This document shows positions 18,167 through 26,970 of a stretch of DNA of 64,000 bases, one piece after another. The notes under the pieces are model-generated. The model was not told where the DNA came from. It ran no database searches and was given only the letters and a program-made list of their open reading frames with translations. How positions within the stretch are numbered: position 1 is the first letter of the stretch; the number at the start of each line of letters is the position of its first letter. A program made the translations under genes and the position numbers. Origin of the DNA: CAVQJU01 sp963712905 (GTDB taxonomy: Bacteria > Acidobacteriota > Vicinamibacteria > Vicinamibacterales > CAVVIG01); contig CAVQJU010000010.1 of the NCBI GenBank assembly GCA_963712905.1, positions 186,001 to 250,000 of the forward strand, in the 5' to 3' direction.

Positions 18167-18475
18167 CTACAGGTCGACGACGTCGCCGATGAAGATGTCC
18201 GGCGCCCCGTCGTGGAAGTTCTTGATGTCGTCCAGCACCGGTCCCAGCTTCGGGTCCTTCAACGCGTTCTGCAGTCCCGCCGCTGATTCGAAGAACGCCG
18301 AGAACATGATCTGATAGAGGGGCTTCGACCCGTCCGGCGTCATCGTTACCTTCACCATTTCGATCCGCTTCAGCCCGTGAGGGCCTACGACCTTGCTGAC
18401 GAGCGGAAGGTGCGTCGTCTTGTAGTACGCCTCGTCGAACCGGCCGGGCTTGTAGCAGACTCGCAATACGGTCAT
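18167..18475 (-). CDS. EthD-domain protein
   Basis: The 102-residue product is almost only an EthD (dimeric alpha-beta barrel) domain: LRVCYKPGRFDEAYYKTTHLP at the start (core YKTTHLPLVSK), LYQIMFSAFFESAAGLQNAL in the middle and FIGDVVDL at the end. EthD was first seen in ether-degradation clusters, but most members are of unknown function. It is 32 bases downstream of the amidase gene on the same strand and convergent with the LytTR regulator gene. Confidence 0.85.
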   Translation of the reverse strand: MTVLRVCYKPGRFDEAYYKTTHLPLVSKVVGPHGLKRIEMVKVTMTPDGSKPLYQIMFSAFFESAAGLQNALKDPKLGPVLDDIKNFHDGAPDIFIGDVVDL

Positions 18476-18507
18476 GGGATGCGCCTCAGGAAGGATGGGA
18501 CTAGAGT

Positions 18508-20469
18508 CTACGTCAGGACGATGTCCGCGCGCGCGCGCAGAAGCGGATTCTTCCGGCTGACGACCGAGAGATAGAATTTGCCGTCCTTGAGGTCCACGGC
18601 TTCCGTCTCGACCAGCGTCACGCTGCCCGAGATTGGCGACCGATGGCCGGCCTTGGCCAGGACATAGGCGACTCCACCATTCGGCCGATTGGCCCGGCGA
18701 TGAAGATAGACGCCGCCTGCGCGATCCGATGAGGCGCCGGAAACGACCACCTCGTAGGCAAGTTCCCGCGTCCGCTCGTTGAAACTGAAGCGTGCCGCCG
18801 CACGAAGCGTGACGCTCGATGGCGGGATCGACTGGGCGCCAGTCGCGGTCACCTCAGCACGCAGGCTTCCAGTTCGGGAGCCGTAGGGTATGTGGCTCAC
18901 AGCACGATCGACTCTTGCCCCGCCGGTCCGCGGCGTGCTCGCCGGTGGGCGCCGATGCTTCGTCGCCTGCTCGTAGCTGTAGGCCAGGCCAATCAGCGTC
19001 GGTTCGGCGAATCGCCGGGCGAGCATCTCGATGCCGACAGGAAATCCGCCGGGTGTAAAGCCCGCTGGCACCGAAATGGCCGGGAAGCCCGTTTGAGCAG
19101 AGAGGCCGGCGTTACTGCCGATCTGATTGCCACCCACGACCGGCGCGATGCGGCGCGCCGTCGGATACACGACCACGTCGAGCCTGTTGTCGTCCATCAC
19201 CTTGAGGAGCGCCTGCCCCAGCGAGTCACGTGCCGCGAGCCTGTTCCGATAGTCGTCGCGGGTCAGGTAATCGTCGGGAACCGCGTTGGCGGCCTCGAGA
19301 AACCCCTGCAGTTGCGCGGCATGCAAACCTGACGCAAGCAGTTCTTCGACAGACCTGACGGGCGCGCCCGGCGACGATCGCAGGTAACTCCCGAGATAGG
19401 CCTTGAGCTCTTGAGTGAGGAGATTCGAGGCCGCCAACTGCGAGCTCAGGTTCGGCACGGCGACGTCCATGACCATCGCCCCCTGCCGTTTCAGGTCTTC
19501 GATCGCCGTCCGGATGATCGCGCCGACGTCTTCGTCCTCGGGCGCGCTGCCGAAGAATTCCGTCAGCACGCCGATGCGAGCGCCTTTGAGCGCGCGGGGA
19601 TTGAGCGACGATCGGTACGACTGGGGAATCTTTCCGTTGCCCGACGCGGTGACGGGATCCGCAGGATCGTACCCGACCGTCGCATCGAGGACGACGGCGA
19701 TGTCCGCGACCGTCCTGGCCATCGGCCCGCCGGTGTCCTGGGTATGCCCGAACGGGATGATGCCCGCGCGGCTGGACAAACCGGCCGATGGACGCATCCC
19801 GACGATCGCGTTGTGAGCGCTCGGAATGCGAATGGAACCACTCGTGTCGGTCCCCATCGAGAACGCGGCGAAGTTCGCGGACGCGGCGACGCCCGATCCG
19901 CCGCTCGACCCACCGGGTGCCCTGGTCAGATCGTAGGGGTCGAGCGTCTGGCCACCGAGAGAGCTCACGGTTGTCAGGCCGAGCGCGAGCTCGTGGAGGT
20001 TGGCCTTGCCCAAAATGACGGCGCCGGCCTGACGCAGCTTCCTGACCTGAAAGGCATCGTCTTTCGGCACGACGCCGGACAACGCCAGCGAACCGCCGGT
20101 GGTGGGCATGTCCCGGGTCTCGAAATTGTCTTTCAAGAGGACGGGAATGCCGTGCAGCGGCCCGCGCAGTTTCTTTCTCTTCCGCTCGGCGTCCAGCGCG
20201 CGCGCGTCGGCGCCTGCGTTCGGATTCAGAAACAGCACGGCGTTCAAACGCGGCCCTGCCTGATCGTACGCGTCGATGCGATCGAGGTAGAAACGTACGA
20301 GCTCGGCGGCGCTGGTCTTTCCTGTCTCCATGTCAGCCTGGAGATCGCTGATGCTTTTCTCGAACGCATCGTACGGCGCCGCCGCCTCGAGCAATCGAGG
20401 GCGTTTGCCGGCGAGCGCCAGCAGAACGGCGACGGCCGACTGCAGTAAGGTCCGCCGTCTCACGATCAT
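18508..20469 (-). CDS. Amidase-signature hydrolase with C-terminal CHRD-like domain
   Basis: The 653-residue protein has a twin-arginine-like signal (MIVRRRTLLQSAVAVLLALAG) and a complete amidase domain (about residues 35-510) with the Ser-cisSer-Lys residues in VLLKDNF, GGSSGGSG and GTDTSGSIRIPS. The last 130 residues (from about SLRAEVTATGAQ) form a beta-rich domain with GGVYLHRR that resembles CHRD repeats. Typical amidases of this kind end near residue 500-520, so the extra domain is notable. The ATG overlaps the M20 hydrolase stop (ATGA). A secreted or periplasmic amide hydrolase paired with an amidohydrolase suggests scavenging of amides or peptides. Confidence 0.9.
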   Translation of the reverse strand: MIVRRRTLLQSAVAVLLALAGKRPRLLEAAAPYDAFEKSISDLQADMETGKTSAAELVRFYLDRIDAYDQAGPRLNAVLFLNPNAGADARALDAERKRKKLRGPLHGIPVLLKDNFETRDMPTTGGSLALSGVVPKDDAFQVRKLRQAGAVILGKANLHELALGLTTVSSLGGQTLDPYDLTRAPGGSSGGSGVAASANFAAFSMGTDTSGSIRIPSAHNAIVGMRPSAGLSSRAGIIPFGHTQDTGGPMARTVADIAVVLDATVGYDPADPVTASGNGKIPQSYRSSLNPRALKGARIGVLTEFFGSAPEDEDVGAIIRTAIEDLKRQGAMVMDVAVPNLSSQLAASNLLTQELKAYLGSYLRSSPGAPVRSVEELLASGLHAAQLQGFLEAANAVPDDYLTRDDYRNRLAARDSLGQALLKVMDDNRLDVVVYPTARRIAPVVGGNQIGSNAGLSAQTGFPAISVPAGFTPGGFPVGIEMLARRFAEPTLIGLAYSYEQATKHRRPPASTPRTGGARVDRAVSHIPYGSRTGSLRAEVTATGAQSIPPSSVTLRAAARFSFNERTRELAYEVVVSGASSDRAGGVYLHRRANRPNGGVAYVLAKAGHRSPISGSVTLVETEAVDLKDGKFYLSVVSRKNPLLRARADIVLT

Positions 20470-22100
20470 TGACGAACGGTCGGATATTTGATGCCGAGCT
20501 GCTCCAGATAGGTCTTGTACCTGGTGGGATCGAAGTAGTACTTCTTCATCTCCGGCCGGTACTTCGCCATCGTCTGCTCGTTGAGCCAGATGGCCGGTTT
20601 GTCGTCGGGCCGAATGAGGGGCTTGTACTGCTGGCCCTTCGTCTGGACGTTGTTGAAATACGCCCACGCGTCTTTGACCAGATCGGCGCGCACCATCAGG
20701 TCGAGGGCGGTCATCGCCTGGACTTTCGCGCCGGTCGTGACGCCCTTGTGCGCGATGGGCGTCGCCATCGCGACGCCGTTCGCCCAATTGTGCCCCGGTC
20801 CCGCTTCGAAGTTCGCCGGGTAGCTGAGCGTCACCGTCGGGACGTTCCAGGAGACGTCGCCGATATCGTCCGACCCGCCCCGCAGCTTCTCGTCGTCTGG
20901 CACGCGTTCGCGTCCCCGCAGCGGCTCCAGCTTCCTGGCGAGGCCTATCTCCTGCACCTTGAGCTCGTGCTGAAGCGCCACCGCCAGCTTCTCATCGTCG
21001 GCGCTCCACTGAGGCAGTCCGACCGCCTTGATGTTTTCGTACATCGTCTCGGCGACGGTCTTGTTCATATGCTGGGGCCAGGCAGACCCGAGGACGCGCA
21101 TGGTGACGTCCGTGTCGGTCATCATCGCCGCCCCCTTCGAGATCCGGTTCCCGATCTCCCAGTTCTCCTTGATGTGGTCGTAGTCCGTCTCGCGGAAGTA
21201 GTACCAGACGGCAGCGTTGGACGGGACGACGTTGGGCTGATCACCGCCGTTGGTGATGACGTAATGCGATCGCTGCTGGAACCGCAGGTGCTCGCGCCGG
21301 AAGTTCCAGCCGACGTCCATCAACTCGACGGCGTCGAGCGCCGAGCGGCCCCGCCACGGCGCGTTTCCGGCGTGCGCACTTTCGCCTTTGAAGCTGTACT
21401 CAACCGACACGAGGCCGGTGTTCGATCCGTCTCCCCAGCTCACGCCGAGGTTCGTCCCGACGTGCGCGAAGAGCACCACGTCCACGTTCTTGAAGACGCC
21501 GGCTCGAACGAAATAGGCCTTGGCCGCGAGCAGTTCCTCAGCGATCCCCGGCCACAGGAGAATGGTGCCGCCGAGACGATTGCGCTCCATGATCTTCTTG
21601 AGCGCGAGCGCGGCCGTGATGTTCAGCGGCATCCCCGAGTTGTGGCCCTCGCCGTGCCCGGGCGCGCCCTCGATGATCGGATCGTGATACGCCACACCCG
21701 GCTTCTGCGACGCCTGGGGAATGCAGTCCACGTCGGAACCGAGGGCGATGACGGGCTTGCCCGAGCCCCAGGTCGCCGTCCAGGCGGTGGGAATGCCGGC
21801 GATCGACTCCTCGATGCGGAACCCGTTGCTCCGCAGGATGCCGGTCAGGTACTTCGACGTCTCGACCTCCTGAAAGCCAAGTTCGCCGAAGCTGAAGACC
21901 TGGTCCACCATCTGCTGGGTGAAGTCCTTCATCCCGTCGATTTCGGTCGACAGCTCGGACTTGTACCGCGTGACCGCGGGATCAGCCACGGCCGCCGGCC
22001 CGGCCGCGCGTGTCGCCGGCGGTGTTTGCGCGGCCACGGCCAGGCAGGAACAAACGAACACCGCGAGCGCGGCGGCATGGGGCGGGATTGTGAGTCGCAA
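20466..22100 (-). CDS. M20 family metallo-amidohydrolase (AbgB-like), exported
   Basis: The 544-residue protein has a signal peptide (VCSCLAVAAQ) and the M20/AbgB-like layout: GSDVDCIPQ with the metal-binding Asp, GHGEGHNSGMP, GIAEELLAAK with the catalytic Glu, and a dimerisation domain starting near SVEYSFKGESAHAGNAPW. Late metal ligands lie in the C-terminal SYPANFEAGPGHNW. Family members hydrolyse p-aminobenzoyl-glutamate or other N-acyl amino acids. It is the first gene of the operon with the amidase and EthD protein. Confidence 0.9.
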   Translation of the reverse strand: MRLTIPPHAAALAVFVCSCLAVAAQTPPATRAAGPAAVADPAVTRYKSELSTEIDGMKDFTQQMVDQVFSFGELGFQEVETSKYLTGILRSNGFRIEESIAGIPTAWTATWGSGKPVIALGSDVDCIPQASQKPGVAYHDPIIEGAPGHGEGHNSGMPLNITAALALKKIMERNRLGGTILLWPGIAEELLAAKAYFVRAGVFKNVDVVLFAHVGTNLGVSWGDGSNTGLVSVEYSFKGESAHAGNAPWRGRSALDAVELMDVGWNFRREHLRFQQRSHYVITNGGDQPNVVPSNAAVWYYFRETDYDHIKENWEIGNRISKGAAMMTDTDVTMRVLGSAWPQHMNKTVAETMYENIKAVGLPQWSADDEKLAVALQHELKVQEIGLARKLEPLRGRERVPDDEKLRGGSDDIGDVSWNVPTVTLSYPANFEAGPGHNWANGVAMATPIAHKGVTTGAKVQAMTALDLMVRADLVKDAWAYFNNVQTKGQQYKPLIRPDDKPAIWLNEQTMAKYRPEMKKYYFDPTRYKTYLEQLGIKYPTVRQ

Positions 22101-22185
22101 CGGTTCCTCCGTGTGGTGTGGCGATTTCCCTGCGCGTGTTGCCGGTAATGTCCATTACCGGGTCCGCTTTGTCAAAGACTTCCAG

Positions 22186-22833
22186 TCAGGGGAGAGACTG
22201 TTGCAGCCGGCCGCCGCGCTGGTTGTACACCTTCAACAGGTGACGCCCGGACACGAGCCGGCTCGTGAAGACGGCGAGCCCGATGCCGTTCGCGTTCTTC
22301 GACGAGGGATAGCGCAGACCGACGACGGCGCGCGACGCGAACGCTTCGGCAGCAAGCAGTTGGGTCGGCGGCAGGGGTCCCGCTCCGGCCAGGTATCGGG
22401 ACTGCTGGAGGAGCCACAGCCCGGTCAGCTCGTGACGGGTCGTTCCAAGGGCTGCCTGCGTGCCTGCGTCGGTGAGATCGAGGATGTCGGTCAGCACGCC
22501 CTCGACGGTCAGGAGGACCTGGGGTTCAAACAACAGCGGCACGGGACTCCCGGGCGGCCGAAGGGCGCTGGCGATTTCCTGCAGCGGTGTCAGCTCGTCT
22601 TCCGCGAGATACAGGCAGTCGATCCCCGGCGCCTCGGGCGTGGCCTGAGGGGTGAATCGCGCGCCCTTGCGGGCGGCGCCGCCGGGCCACAACGGCTGAA
22701 CGGCGCTCCCGGGCAATCCGCCGGGCGGCGGACTCGACAGGTAGTCGAAATTAACGGCCCGATACCACGGCCCGCGCAGCGAGACGCGCCGGACCGCGGG
22801 CAACACGCGGCGCAGAGCCTGCGGCGGCAGCAT
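22186..22833 (-). CDS. RES-domain toxin
   Basis: The 215-residue protein carries a RES domain: PWYRAVNFDYL (RES arginine), GARFTP, LYLAEDELTPLQE, and SVDILDLTD-like DILDLTDAGT. RES toxins of the RES-Xre systems degrade cellular NAD+. It starts 6 bases after the antitoxin gene, the usual order for this type. It is longer than many RES toxins (150-160 residues), with an N-terminal extension of about 20 residues. Confidence 0.85.
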   Translation of the reverse strand: MLPPQALRRVLPAVRRVSLRGPWYRAVNFDYLSSPPPGGLPGSAVQPLWPGGAARKGARFTPQATPEAPGIDCLYLAEDELTPLQEIASALRPPGSPVPLLFEPQVLLTVEGVLTDILDLTDAGTQAALGTTRHELTGLWLLQQSRYLAGAGPLPPTQLLAAEAFASRAVVGLRYPSSKNANGIGLAVFTSRLVSGRHLLKVYNQRGGRLQQSLP

Positions 22834-22839
22834 CGAACG

Positions 22840-23217
22840 TCAGGACGGCAGCCCTGCGATCGCGTTCTCCAGGAGCGTGACGACGGCATCGGCCTGTCCG
22901 CCGAGTATCACGTCGAGGGGGGTTCGTTCTCCGAGGTCCGGATGCGGGCTGTTCAGCCACGCGCGGGCCTCGCGGCGGTTGCGGGTGGCGCGGGAAATCA
23001 GCGCCAGGCACCGCTTGATGGGGCCCAGGCCTTTCTGCAGGCTCAGCGCGTCGGGCGTTTTGTGCACGGCGGCGTAGCTGGCGCCGACGGCCGCGGCGAC
23101 CTGCGGCAGGGCCACGGCCAGGAACTCGGCGACCCGGCCGGCGTCAATCCGGCCGGTCTCCGGATCGTGCAGTTCCGCGAGGGGGACCGGAATCATCGTG
23201 GCGGTTCTCGTGGCCAT
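22840..23217 (-). CDS. Xre/MbcA/ParS-type antitoxin of the RES system
   Basis: The 125-residue protein has an Xre-like N-terminal part (AGRVAEFLAVALPQVAAAVG) and a C-terminal toxin-binding MbcA/ParS domain ending ARAWLNSPHPDLGERTPLDV, quoted as its core WLNSPHPDLGERTPLDV, which is diagnostic for the former DUF2384 family. It neutralises the RES toxin encoded directly downstream and normally represses its own promoter. Confidence 0.88.
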   Translation of the reverse strand: MATRTATMIPVPLAELHDPETGRIDAGRVAEFLAVALPQVAAAVGASYAAVHKTPDALSLQKGLGPIKRCLALISRATRNRREARAWLNSPHPDLGERTPLDVILGGQADAVVTLLENAIAGLPS

Positions 23218-23229
23218 TTGACCCTCTGG

Positions 23230-23262
23230 ATATCAACCAAATATACACCGATAATATACCAT
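23230..23262 (-). promoter_or_regulatory. AT-rich promoter/operator region of the RES-Xre operon
   Basis: The 33 bases before the antitoxin start are the most AT-rich stretch of the neighbourhood and hold two copies of TATAC (ATATACACC and ATATACC) 13 bases apart. This fits a promoter with operator repeats for the Xre protein. Exact boxes cannot be fixed. Confidence 0.4.
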
Positions 23263-23408
23263 AACTAGAAGCCAACAGGGCGGGCTGCCGGCCGCAGGGC
23301 GGAACGCCCCGCGGTTTTACGCGGCCGCCGAATTGCCGACACACTGTCTCCATATCGGGTTGCTAGTCTGCCCCCGCACTGCGCGTCACGCGCGTGCGGA
23401 GGCCGACC

Positions 23409-25514
23409 ATGGATCATTCCAAAGACCGTCGACAGTTCCTGAAGCTCATCGGATCGTCCGCCATGGCGGCGGCAGCGCCGTTCGATTTCAGCCGCGCGCT
23501 CTCCATTCCCGCCCACAACCGCACCGGGTCGATCCGCGATGTCGAGCACATCGTCATCCTCATGCAGGAGAATCGATCCTTCGACCACTACTTCGGCACG
23601 ATGCGCGGCGTCCGCGGCTTCGCCGACCCGCGCGCGGTGAAACTCTCGACCGGCCGATCCGTCTGGCATCAGCCGAACGGCGCAGGCTTCCTGCTGCCCT
23701 TCCGTCCCGACGTCGAGGATCTCGGACAGACGTTCCTGCCCGACCCGCCGCACGGCTGGGCCGACACGCACGCCGCGTGGAACGCCGGCCAGTACGACCG
23801 CTGGGTACCGAACAAGGGCGTGACGACGATGACGTATCACACCCGGCGGGACCTGCCGTATCAGTTCGCGCTGGCCGATGCCTTCACCATCTGCGACAAC
23901 TACCACTGCTCGCTCATGGGCCCCACCGATCCGAACCGCTATCACATGTGGACCGGCTGGGTCGGCAACGACGGCGCGGCCGGCGGCCCGGTGATCACGA
24001 ACGCAGAGGCGGGCTACGACTGGTCGACGTACCCCGAGCGGCTGGAGCGCGCCGGCATTTCGTGGAAGATCTACCAGGACGTCGGCGTGGGCCTGGACGC
24101 GGCGGGTTTCTGGGGCTGGACCGACGACCCTTACATCGGCAACTACGGCGACAACTCGCTCCTCTACTTCCACCAGTACCAGGGCGCCGCGCCCGGCACT
24201 CCGCTGGCCGACAGGGCAAAGACGGGCACGAACATCCTCGGGCAGAACCGCGAGCCCGACCGGCTGATGGACATCTTCCAGAATGACGTACGGCACGGCC
24301 GGCTGCCGAAGGTGTCGTGGATTGTCGCCCCCGAGGCATATAGCGAACACCCGAACCACATTCCGGGTTATGGCGCCTGGTACGTGTCTCAGGTCATCGA
24401 CATCCTCTCGAGCAATCCCGACGTCTGGAGCAAGACGGCCCTGTTCATCACGTATGACGAGGAGGGCGGTTTCTTCGATCACCTGGTGCCGCCAACGCCG
24501 CCGCAGACGCGGGCGCAGGGCCTGTCCACCGTCGAAATCACCAACGAGATCTTCGCCGGCGACGCCGGCCACGCGAGCGGCCCGTACGGCCTGGGCATAC
24601 GCGTCCCGATGATCGTCGTATCACCGTGGAGCCGGGGCGGCTGGGTCAACTCGCAACTGTTCGACCACACGTCGCTCGTCCGATTCCTGGAAGAGAGGTT
24701 TGCGGACCACCACCCGGACCTGATCGAGACCAACATCACGCCCTGGCGGCGCGCGGTCGTCGGCGATCTGACCACGGCGTTCGACTTCAAGACGCCCAAC
24801 GCGTCGCGGCGGCTGGTCCTGCCGGGCACCGATCAGTACAAGCCGGAAGACCTCGTGCGCCACGAGGACGAGGTGCCGGTCCCACCGGCCGTCGGCGAGT
24901 TGCCCCGGCAGGAACGCGGTGTCCGCCCGGCGCGGGCGATCCCGTACACGCTGCACGCGCGCGGAGCGGTTCAGCCCGCCGACGGCTCGTTCTGGATCGA
25001 GATGCGCAATACGGGCCAGGCGGGCGCCGTGTTCCAGGTGCGCTCGGGCAATGCCGCCCACGTCCCGCGCAGTTATACCGTCGAGCCGCACAAACTGCTC
25101 ATCGATACCTGGCGCATCGGCGCCATCGGCGCGTCCGAGTACGATCTCTCCCTCTACGGGCCGAACGGTTTCTTTCGGGGATTCAAAGGCACGGTGTCAG
25201 GCAGCCATCGCGCCAACCTGGACATCCACGCGGCTTACGAGGAAGAGACCGGCGCCATCAGGCTGGACATTTCGAATCGCGGATCGCACAACGTCAGGGT
25301 CGGCGTGGTGAACGGGTACCGGTCGCGAGGCATGAACTCGGTGCTCGGGCCCGGCGATACCGACTCGAAGAGCTGGTCGCTCAAGGCGACGGGTGGCTGG
25401 TACGACCTGACGATTACTGTCGAGAACGATCCCCACTTCGAATATCGCCTCGCCGGACACATGGAGAACGGCGAGGACAGCATCAGCGATCCGGCGATGG
25501 GAGGCGTGGTGTAG
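23409..25514 (+). CDS. Phosphocholine-type phospholipase C, Tat-exported
   Basis: The 701-residue protein starts at ATG 23409 with GGAGG upstream and a Tat-like signal (KDRRQFLKLIGSSAMAAAA). The phosphoesterase domain (about residues 40-490) has VEHIVILMQENRSFDHYFGT, MGPTDPNRYHMWTG, ITYDEEGGFFDHLVPP and PYGLGIRVPMIVVSPWSRGG (partly quoted). Two C-terminal beta domains follow (about residues 520-690, DUF756-like), as in bacterial PLC enzymes. It releases phosphorylated head groups from phospholipids, probably for phosphate or carbon supply. It is divergent from the RES-Xre operon. Confidence 0.93.
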   Translation: MDHSKDRRQFLKLIGSSAMAAAAPFDFSRALSIPAHNRTGSIRDVEHIVILMQENRSFDHYFGTMRGVRGFADPRAVKLSTGRSVWHQPNGAGFLLPFRPDVEDLGQTFLPDPPHGWADTHAAWNAGQYDRWVPNKGVTTMTYHTRRDLPYQFALADAFTICDNYHCSLMGPTDPNRYHMWTGWVGNDGAAGGPVITNAEAGYDWSTYPERLERAGISWKIYQDVGVGLDAAGFWGWTDDPYIGNYGDNSLLYFHQYQGAAPGTPLADRAKTGTNILGQNREPDRLMDIFQNDVRHGRLPKVSWIVAPEAYSEHPNHIPGYGAWYVSQVIDILSSNPDVWSKTALFITYDEEGGFFDHLVPPTPPQTRAQGLSTVEITNEIFAGDAGHASGPYGLGIRVPMIVVSPWSRGGWVNSQLFDHTSLVRFLEERFADHHPDLIETNITPWRRAVVGDLTTAFDFKTPNASRRLVLPGTDQYKPEDLVRHEDEVPVPPAVGELPRQERGVRPARAIPYTLHARGAVQPADGSFWIEMRNTGQAGAVFQVRSGNAAHVPRSYTVEPHKLLIDTWRIGAIGASEYDLSLYGPNGFFRGFKGTVSGSHRANLDIHAAYEEETGAIRLDISNRGSHNVRVGVVNGYRSRGMNSVLGPGDTDSKSWSLKATGGWYDLTITVENDPHFEYRLAGHMENGEDSISDPAMGGVV

Positions 25515-25523
25515 GATGGCGGC

Positions 25524-26426
25524 ATGATTTTCAAGCACGCATGCTCGCTGGCCACGGCCGCTGTTGGGATCGTTGCGCTCGTCTCGATCGCGGCCGCGCA
25601 GACGCCGCCGCCGCAGGTCGCGGCCCTCAAGGAATCGCTCGCGAAAAACCAGGCGGCCCTGAAGCAGTACTCGTGGGTCGAAACCACCGTCATCAGCATG
25701 AAGGGCGAGGTCAAGAAGCAGCAGCAGAAGCAGTGCTCGTACGGTCCTGACGGCAAGGTGCAGAAGACGCCCATCGGTGAGCAGGAGCCGAAGGCCAAGG
25801 AACCAGCTGACGGTGGCGGCCGCCGCGGCGGCCGCGCGAAACAGGCCATCGTCGCGAAGAAGGTCGGCGAGGTCAAAGACTACATGGAAGATGTCGCGGC
25901 GCTCGTGCACCAGTACGTGCCGCCCGACGCGCAGAAGATCCAGGCCGTGCAGGGCGCCGGCAAGCTGGCCGTCCAGCCGGGCGCTGGCGTGACCGTGCTG
26001 AACCTGAAGGACTACCTGAAGCCGGGCGATCTGCTGGCGATCGGCTTCGATCCGGCCGCACTGGCGATGCGCAGCTACAACGTCACGTCGTACGTCGAAA
26101 AACCCCAGGACGACGCGGTGGCGCTGGCGGTGACGTTCGCAAGCCTCCCCGACGGAACGAGCTATCCGCAGCAGATCCTTCTGGACGTCAAGGCGAAGGA
26201 CATCCAGGTGAAGGTCACCAATTCCGGCTACAAGAAGGCCGGAAGTAGATCGACAGATTGTCTAGTTTTTCGGCTCATCGACATTTGTGTCCATCGACGG
26301 ATCGGCCGTCACTGCGAGAATCGGCGGTTTTTCGTCGATCTCGTTCGGCGCGCGTGGCGCGTGTCTTGCTCGCTGACAGCGCAGCGATGTTGTCGCGAAT
26401 CTGCGCCGGCTGGCTCGCGCTGCTGA
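25524..26426 (+). CDS. Exported protein of unknown function, 3' end doubtful
   Basis: The product has a signal peptide (VSIAAAQT) and a region QAALKQYSWVETTVISMKGEVK shared by uncharacterised exported acidobacterial proteins, quoted as its core KQYSWVETTVISMKGEVK. The credible part ends near 26244 (VTNSGYKKAG). The last 60 residues of the open frame are Cys- and Arg-rich and unlike the rest. A one-base frame change there would stop the protein at TAG 26246-26248, which I think is the natural end. No function can be assigned. Confidence 0.7.
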   Translation: MIFKHACSLATAAVGIVALVSIAAAQTPPPQVAALKESLAKNQAALKQYSWVETTVISMKGEVKKQQQKQCSYGPDGKVQKTPIGEQEPKAKEPADGGGRRGGRAKQAIVAKKVGEVKDYMEDVAALVHQYVPPDAQKIQAVQGAGKLAVQPGAGVTVLNLKDYLKPGDLLAIGFDPAALAMRSYNVTSYVEKPQDDAVALAVTFASLPDGTSYPQQILLDVKAKDIQVKVTNSGYKKAGSRSTDCLVFRLIDICVHRRIGRHCENRRFFVDLVRRAWRVSCSLTAQRCCRESAPAGSRC

Positions 26427-26718
26427 TTCTGCTGCCGTTCTCGGCGCCGTTCGCCACGTGCGACCTGGCGATGATCCTGGGCGAGCCAGGACGCGACGCA
26501 TGCTGACGGGCCGGCGCGCGGGCGCTGGCCGCGCGCACGGCGCGGCCACGCACGCGCTGCCGCACATCGCGCACCGCACATCGCGATCAGTGGGTCGCGT
26601 GACCGCAGTCGATTCCACCTCGCCGGCGCTGTTCGATTCCGGTGTCGGGCGTCCATCGCATGGCGTGACGCGCTCGACGATCGTCGGTTCCCCGGTTCTC
26701 CAGCCTCTTCGGATCTGA
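26387..26718 (+). CDS. Possible small exported or membrane peptide with a frame break
   Basis: MLSRICAGWLALLILLPFS begins a hydrophobic N-terminus with PFATCD just after it; in this frame the protein stops at 26506. Another frame continues from about 26490 to TGA 26718 with THALPHIAHRTSR and ends VLQPLRI. A joined product of about 110 residues would be a plausible small secreted protein, but I cannot name a family and the join is inferred. The overlap with the tail of the previous open frame supports that frame ending earlier. Confidence 0.35.
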
Positions 26719-26970
26719 TCCTCCCCGTGCGGCCTGAAAAGCCGGCGCGCAGGAAACGGGACTTAGCCGCTCACCTTGAACAGGGCAGTGCGTACACGGG
26801 ATCGGAAAGCTCGTACCGAGAGGTGCAACCCGGGGTTTCATCTCGGCCATTAAGTCGTCGTCGTTCCCTGACCGCGCCTGTGCACTACTCGACTGTCGGC
26901 TTCCGGAGCGACCCCCTGAGCGACTAACGATGCGAGACGGCTGGCCCGCGCTGCCAGTCCGTGGCAGGTG
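26719..26970. other. Non-coding stretch without recognised signals
   Basis: Together with the doubtful ORFs before it, this is the longest weakly coding region of the window (about 26250-26970). I looked for a riboswitch, a tRNA and repeats and saw none; no frame gives a convincing protein in this part. Confidence 0.5.

Noticed and set aside
26719..26970. A riboswitch or structured RNA before the soluble kinase gene
   Set aside because: No recognised consensus box and no long conserved-looking stem could be found.
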